A DNA stretch of 64,000 nucleotides, from NCBI RefSeq assembly GCF_932294415.1, contig NC_065538.1, forward strand, positions 77,761,834 through 77,825,833, in the 5' to 3' direction. Positions 63,891 to 64,000 of this stretch are shown piece after piece; positions within the stretch are counted from its first letter, which is position 1, and the number at the start of each line of letters is the position of its first letter. This DNA comes from Quercus robur (taxonomy: Eukaryota; Streptophyta; Magnoliopsida; Fagales; Fagaceae). The notes under the pieces were generated by a model. That model was given only the letters and a program-made list of their open reading frames with translations. It was not told the origin of the DNA and searched no databases. The position numbers were made by a program, and so were the translations under genes.

Positions 63891-64000
63891 TTGTATGACA
63901 TATTGTATATGTTAGAGTAAATGCGGAAGAGGAAATATAAAATGGGAACACAAGAATATAGGGTTACGTGGTTTAGCCTTAATGGCCTATATCTACAAAG
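63891..64000. mobile_element. Possible start of an LTR at the window edge
   Basis: TTGTATGACATATTG followed by AACACAAGAATATAGGG and ACGTGGTTTAGCC resembles the beginning of plant Copia LTRs. Only 110 bp are visible, so this is tentative. Confidence 0.35.

Overview
The window is eukaryotic plant nuclear DNA. It has GT-AG introns, AT-rich intergenic sequence and many transposons. Its gene content is a tandem cluster of cysteine-rich receptor-like kinases (CRKs; DUF26/Gnk2 ectodomain, one transmembrane helix, cytoplasmic Ser/Thr RD kinase). The intron layout and repeat spectrum suggest a woody eudicot. Fagaceae (oak or chestnut type) is my guess from the repeat families and is not proven by the sequence. 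All recognised CRK genes lie on the + strand and share a seven-exon structure with conserved phases (1, 1, 0, 1, 2, 0).

Layout. 1-5109: 5'-truncated CRK-1. 5110-28700: mostly repeats. These include an LTR-like unit, a 3.46-kb Mutator-like element with 10-bp target duplications, a three-LTR Copia remnant with 5-bp target duplications, a diverged non-coding direct duplication (about 17.3-20.2 kb and 23.4-27.6 kb), hAT and Harbinger-type elements, and a solo LTR. 28721-32533: complete CRK-2. 33684-37948: CRK pseudogene split by retroelements. 38480-41250: solo LTR and MITEs. 41272-45414: CRK-4, which has lost its ATG. 45953-51980: LINE fragment and a nest of Copia remnants. 52855-56500: complete CRK-3, near-identical to CRK-2. 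57493-62695: complete CRK-5. The right edge enters another LTR-like sequence.

History and function. Two blocks can be aligned: block 1 (CRK-2, CRK pseudogene, CRK-4) and block 2 (CRK-3, CRK-5). CRK-5 carries the ectodomain of the pseudogene lineage joined within intron 1 to the transmembrane and kinase exons of the CRK-4 lineage, so it looks like a recombination-born chimeric receptor. Each block then received its own transposons, and the other copy often supplies the empty site. CRKs are plasma-membrane proteins linked to apoplastic, immune and oxidative signalling. Upstream of CRK-2 and CRK-3 a conserved pair of W-box cores fits WRKY control. Several copies have changes at conserved positions: catalytic-loop Asn to Ser in CRK-1, subdomain IX Gly to Arg and a lost start in CRK-4, and a DUF26 Cys to Ser in CRK-5.
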